Shown here piece after piece: positions 41,159 to 42,258 of a stretch of 42,258 bases of DNA (position 1 is its first letter; each line of letters begins with the position of its first letter). A program made the position numbers and the translations under genes. The stretch comes from Halicephalobus mephisto (Eukaryota > Nematoda > Chromadorea > Rhabditida > Panagrolaimidae), in the NCBI GenBank assembly GCA_009193035.1, contig SWDT01000303.1, positions 1 through 42,258 on the forward strand. The letters are read 5' to 3'. Below the pieces are notes generated by a model. That model saw only the letters and a program-made list of their open reading frames with translations, did no database searches and had not been told where the DNA came from.

Positions 41159-41550
41159 CGATGGTCTGTCACGTTTTGCGAATTCACCCAAAATGGCGAA
41201 CCTTGAGATTTCTAATTTTTTGATGTTGGGACCATTCAAATCTTATTTTCAGTGATTTTCAACCTAAACTCCTAAATTGATATATGAAATTTTATTGCAA
41301 AGCATTCATAATTTTGCAACTGAATAGATCTATGATAATAATCGGATATATTATTTTTCTGTAAAAATGCATCTAATTCATTGTTACCAAGTACGAAGAC
41401 GGAGAAAATTGTGAAATCTATTGCAACAATTAAGTAAAAATGAACAGATTTGGTGTTAAATAATTCTAAAAACTAAGAAATCTGTGGTCCTACCATAAAA
41501 GAGAAATCTCAAGGTTCGCCATTTTGGGCGAAATGTGACAGAAGCCATCG
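41159..41550. mobile_element. MITE-like element with long terminal inverted repeats
   Basis: Ends CGATGGTCTGTCAC (left) and GTGACAGAAGCCATCG (right) are inverted copies. The inverted repeats continue through CCCAAAATGGCGAACCTTGA to TGAGATTTCT on the left (41159..41213) and the complement on the right (41502..41550), with weaker pairing further in (GGGACC/GGTCC region). The element is 392 bp with an AT-rich, non-coding interior. A clear target-site duplication was not seen, so the superfamily is unassigned. It sits between the two Ubl gene units, after the duplication or at its junction. Confidence 0.8.
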
Positions 41551-41780
41551 TTGTTGCAGCTAGTTCTTTTCATTTACACACATTCAAAATAGCACGTTTC
41601 TGTGTTTTTGGCGTTATGTTCCAATTGTTTTCGACAATTGTTTGGCTAACAGACCCTTCAGTAATAAATCTTTTCTTCTTCAAAATCTAGATTACTGTAT
41701 ATTTTTAGTGTTATTATATTACGTACTCTTTAAGTCTTCTATTAACCCTTTAATATTTTTTAGTTTATCAAGCAGACACA
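41551..41780. other. Upstream region of Ubl gene 2 with minus-strand coding remnant
   Basis: About 41590..41665 on the minus strand encodes a peptide (SVSQTIVENNWNITPKTQKR) related to the 72-aa minus-strand frame at 38961..39179 (SAGKVIFEKIQNITPRTKIR). The relative is shortened and ends early. The rest is AT-rich and leads into the start region of Ubl gene 2. Confidence 0.5.
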
Positions 41781-42074
41781 ATGGAGATAGCTGTAATTAT
41801 TGATTTGCTTGATCATGAGGGAACGCGTCATAATGGAGCTACTTTGAAATTCACACACGAGGTTAGGTTAATTAGAATTTTTTAGAGTTTTGTTTGAAAT
41901 CACTAAATCAATTATTGAATTTAGGCTACCATTGAAGATTTAAAGAAAAAAATTAATTCTTTATGGCAAATCGACCAAGATTATCAGCACCTCCACTACA
42001 ATGGTAATGAAATCCGTTCTCTGACTTCCACTCTACAACAAATCGGCATAAAGAATGAAGATATTGTTGTTGTA
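41781..42074 (+). CDS. Ubiquitin-like domain protein, second copy (5' part only)
   Basis: Exons 41781..41861 and 41925..42074, both phase 0, ending in a donor GTAAGT. They encode a beta-grasp ubiquitin-like domain of 77 residues: MEIAVIIDLLDHEGTRHNG, then TIEDLKKKINSLWQIDQD, HLHYNGNEIR and LQQIGIKNEDIVVV. The intron positions are the same as in copy 1 and the following intron shares a 31-bp identity with it. There is no C-terminal Gly-Gly, so it is not a conjugated modifier in this form. The remaining exons lie beyond the window, so whether the kinase-like part follows is unknown. An acceptor-like TATCAAG/CAG precedes the ATG. Confidence 0.7.
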
Positions 42075-42125
42075 GTAAGTAATTTTCATATTTTTTACAT
42101 TATGCGAACATGATTGTTGATATAG

Positions 42126-42156
42126 ATCCTGCTAGATTCATCTTTATAGTTAGGAT
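42126..42156. other. 31-bp conserved intronic segment (Ubl copy 2)
   Basis: Identical to 39558..39588 and in the same intron position. The surrounding intron is similar (GAACATGATT/GGACATGATT upstream) but not identical. Confidence 0.7.
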
Positions 42157-42258
42157 GAATTTACAACAAAGTTCTGAGAATCTTGCTGAAAACTGTGTTG
42201 TAATATTATAATGTAAAGAATCGCATTATTAGTTAATGAATTTAATGGAATTTATTCT

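Overview
The window is AT-rich nematode nuclear DNA. The decisive evidence is a gene on the minus strand at 36839..36937 for a spliced-leader RNA: it carries the classical 22-nt SL1 leader, a splice donor and an Sm site. A second SL RNA gene with a variant leader lies at the left edge (71..168). The 5S rRNA sequence has the nematode-type core, most short introns are 43-56 nt, and two genes have a splice acceptor just upstream of the ATG, as expected for trans-splicing. The genus cannot be named from the sequence.

Layout. 1-5.6 kb: variant SL RNA gene, a 5S rRNA gene on +, and a 2.7-kb repeat whose right end is a 5S gene on -. 5.6-9.7 kb: gene-poor, ending in a tRNA-Glu(UUC) gene. 10.0-12.0 kb (-): a complete eight-exon DEG/ENaC sodium-channel subunit. 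12.9-22.8 kb (-): a six-exon DYRK2/MBK-2-type protein kinase with a 7.4-kb intron full of a degenerate repeat rich in heat-shock-element-like TTCnnGAA units. 22.9-28.3 kb: mostly the same repeats, a 21-bp minisatellite and one possible orphan exon. 28.5-29.8 kb (-): a short DLGAP/GKAP-domain protein. 30.2-31.3 kb (+): protein phosphatase methylesterase 1, head-to-head with it. 31.9-34.6 kb: second copy of the 2.7-kb 5S-bearing repeat. 34.6-38.4 kb: two diverged copies of a 0.4-kb block, the SL1 RNA gene and a small two-exon gene. 38.6-42.3 kb: a decayed adenain-like cysteine protease of Maverick/Polinton type, then a tandem duplication of ubiquitin-like-domain genes, the first fused to a possible kinase-like region, with a MITE between the copies.

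The host genes (channel, kinase, DLGAP, PPME1) are unrelated cellular functions with intact splice phases. The accessory interest lies in three places. First, small-RNA genes are dispersed with a repeat that carries both a 5S gene and a tRNA-like Pol III promoter. Second, the ubiquitin-like gene pair sits beside a virus-like transposon remnant. Third, a dispersed repeat seeds HSE-like motifs through introns and intergenic DNA. All exon models were built by hand from splice consensus and phase; no database search was possible.
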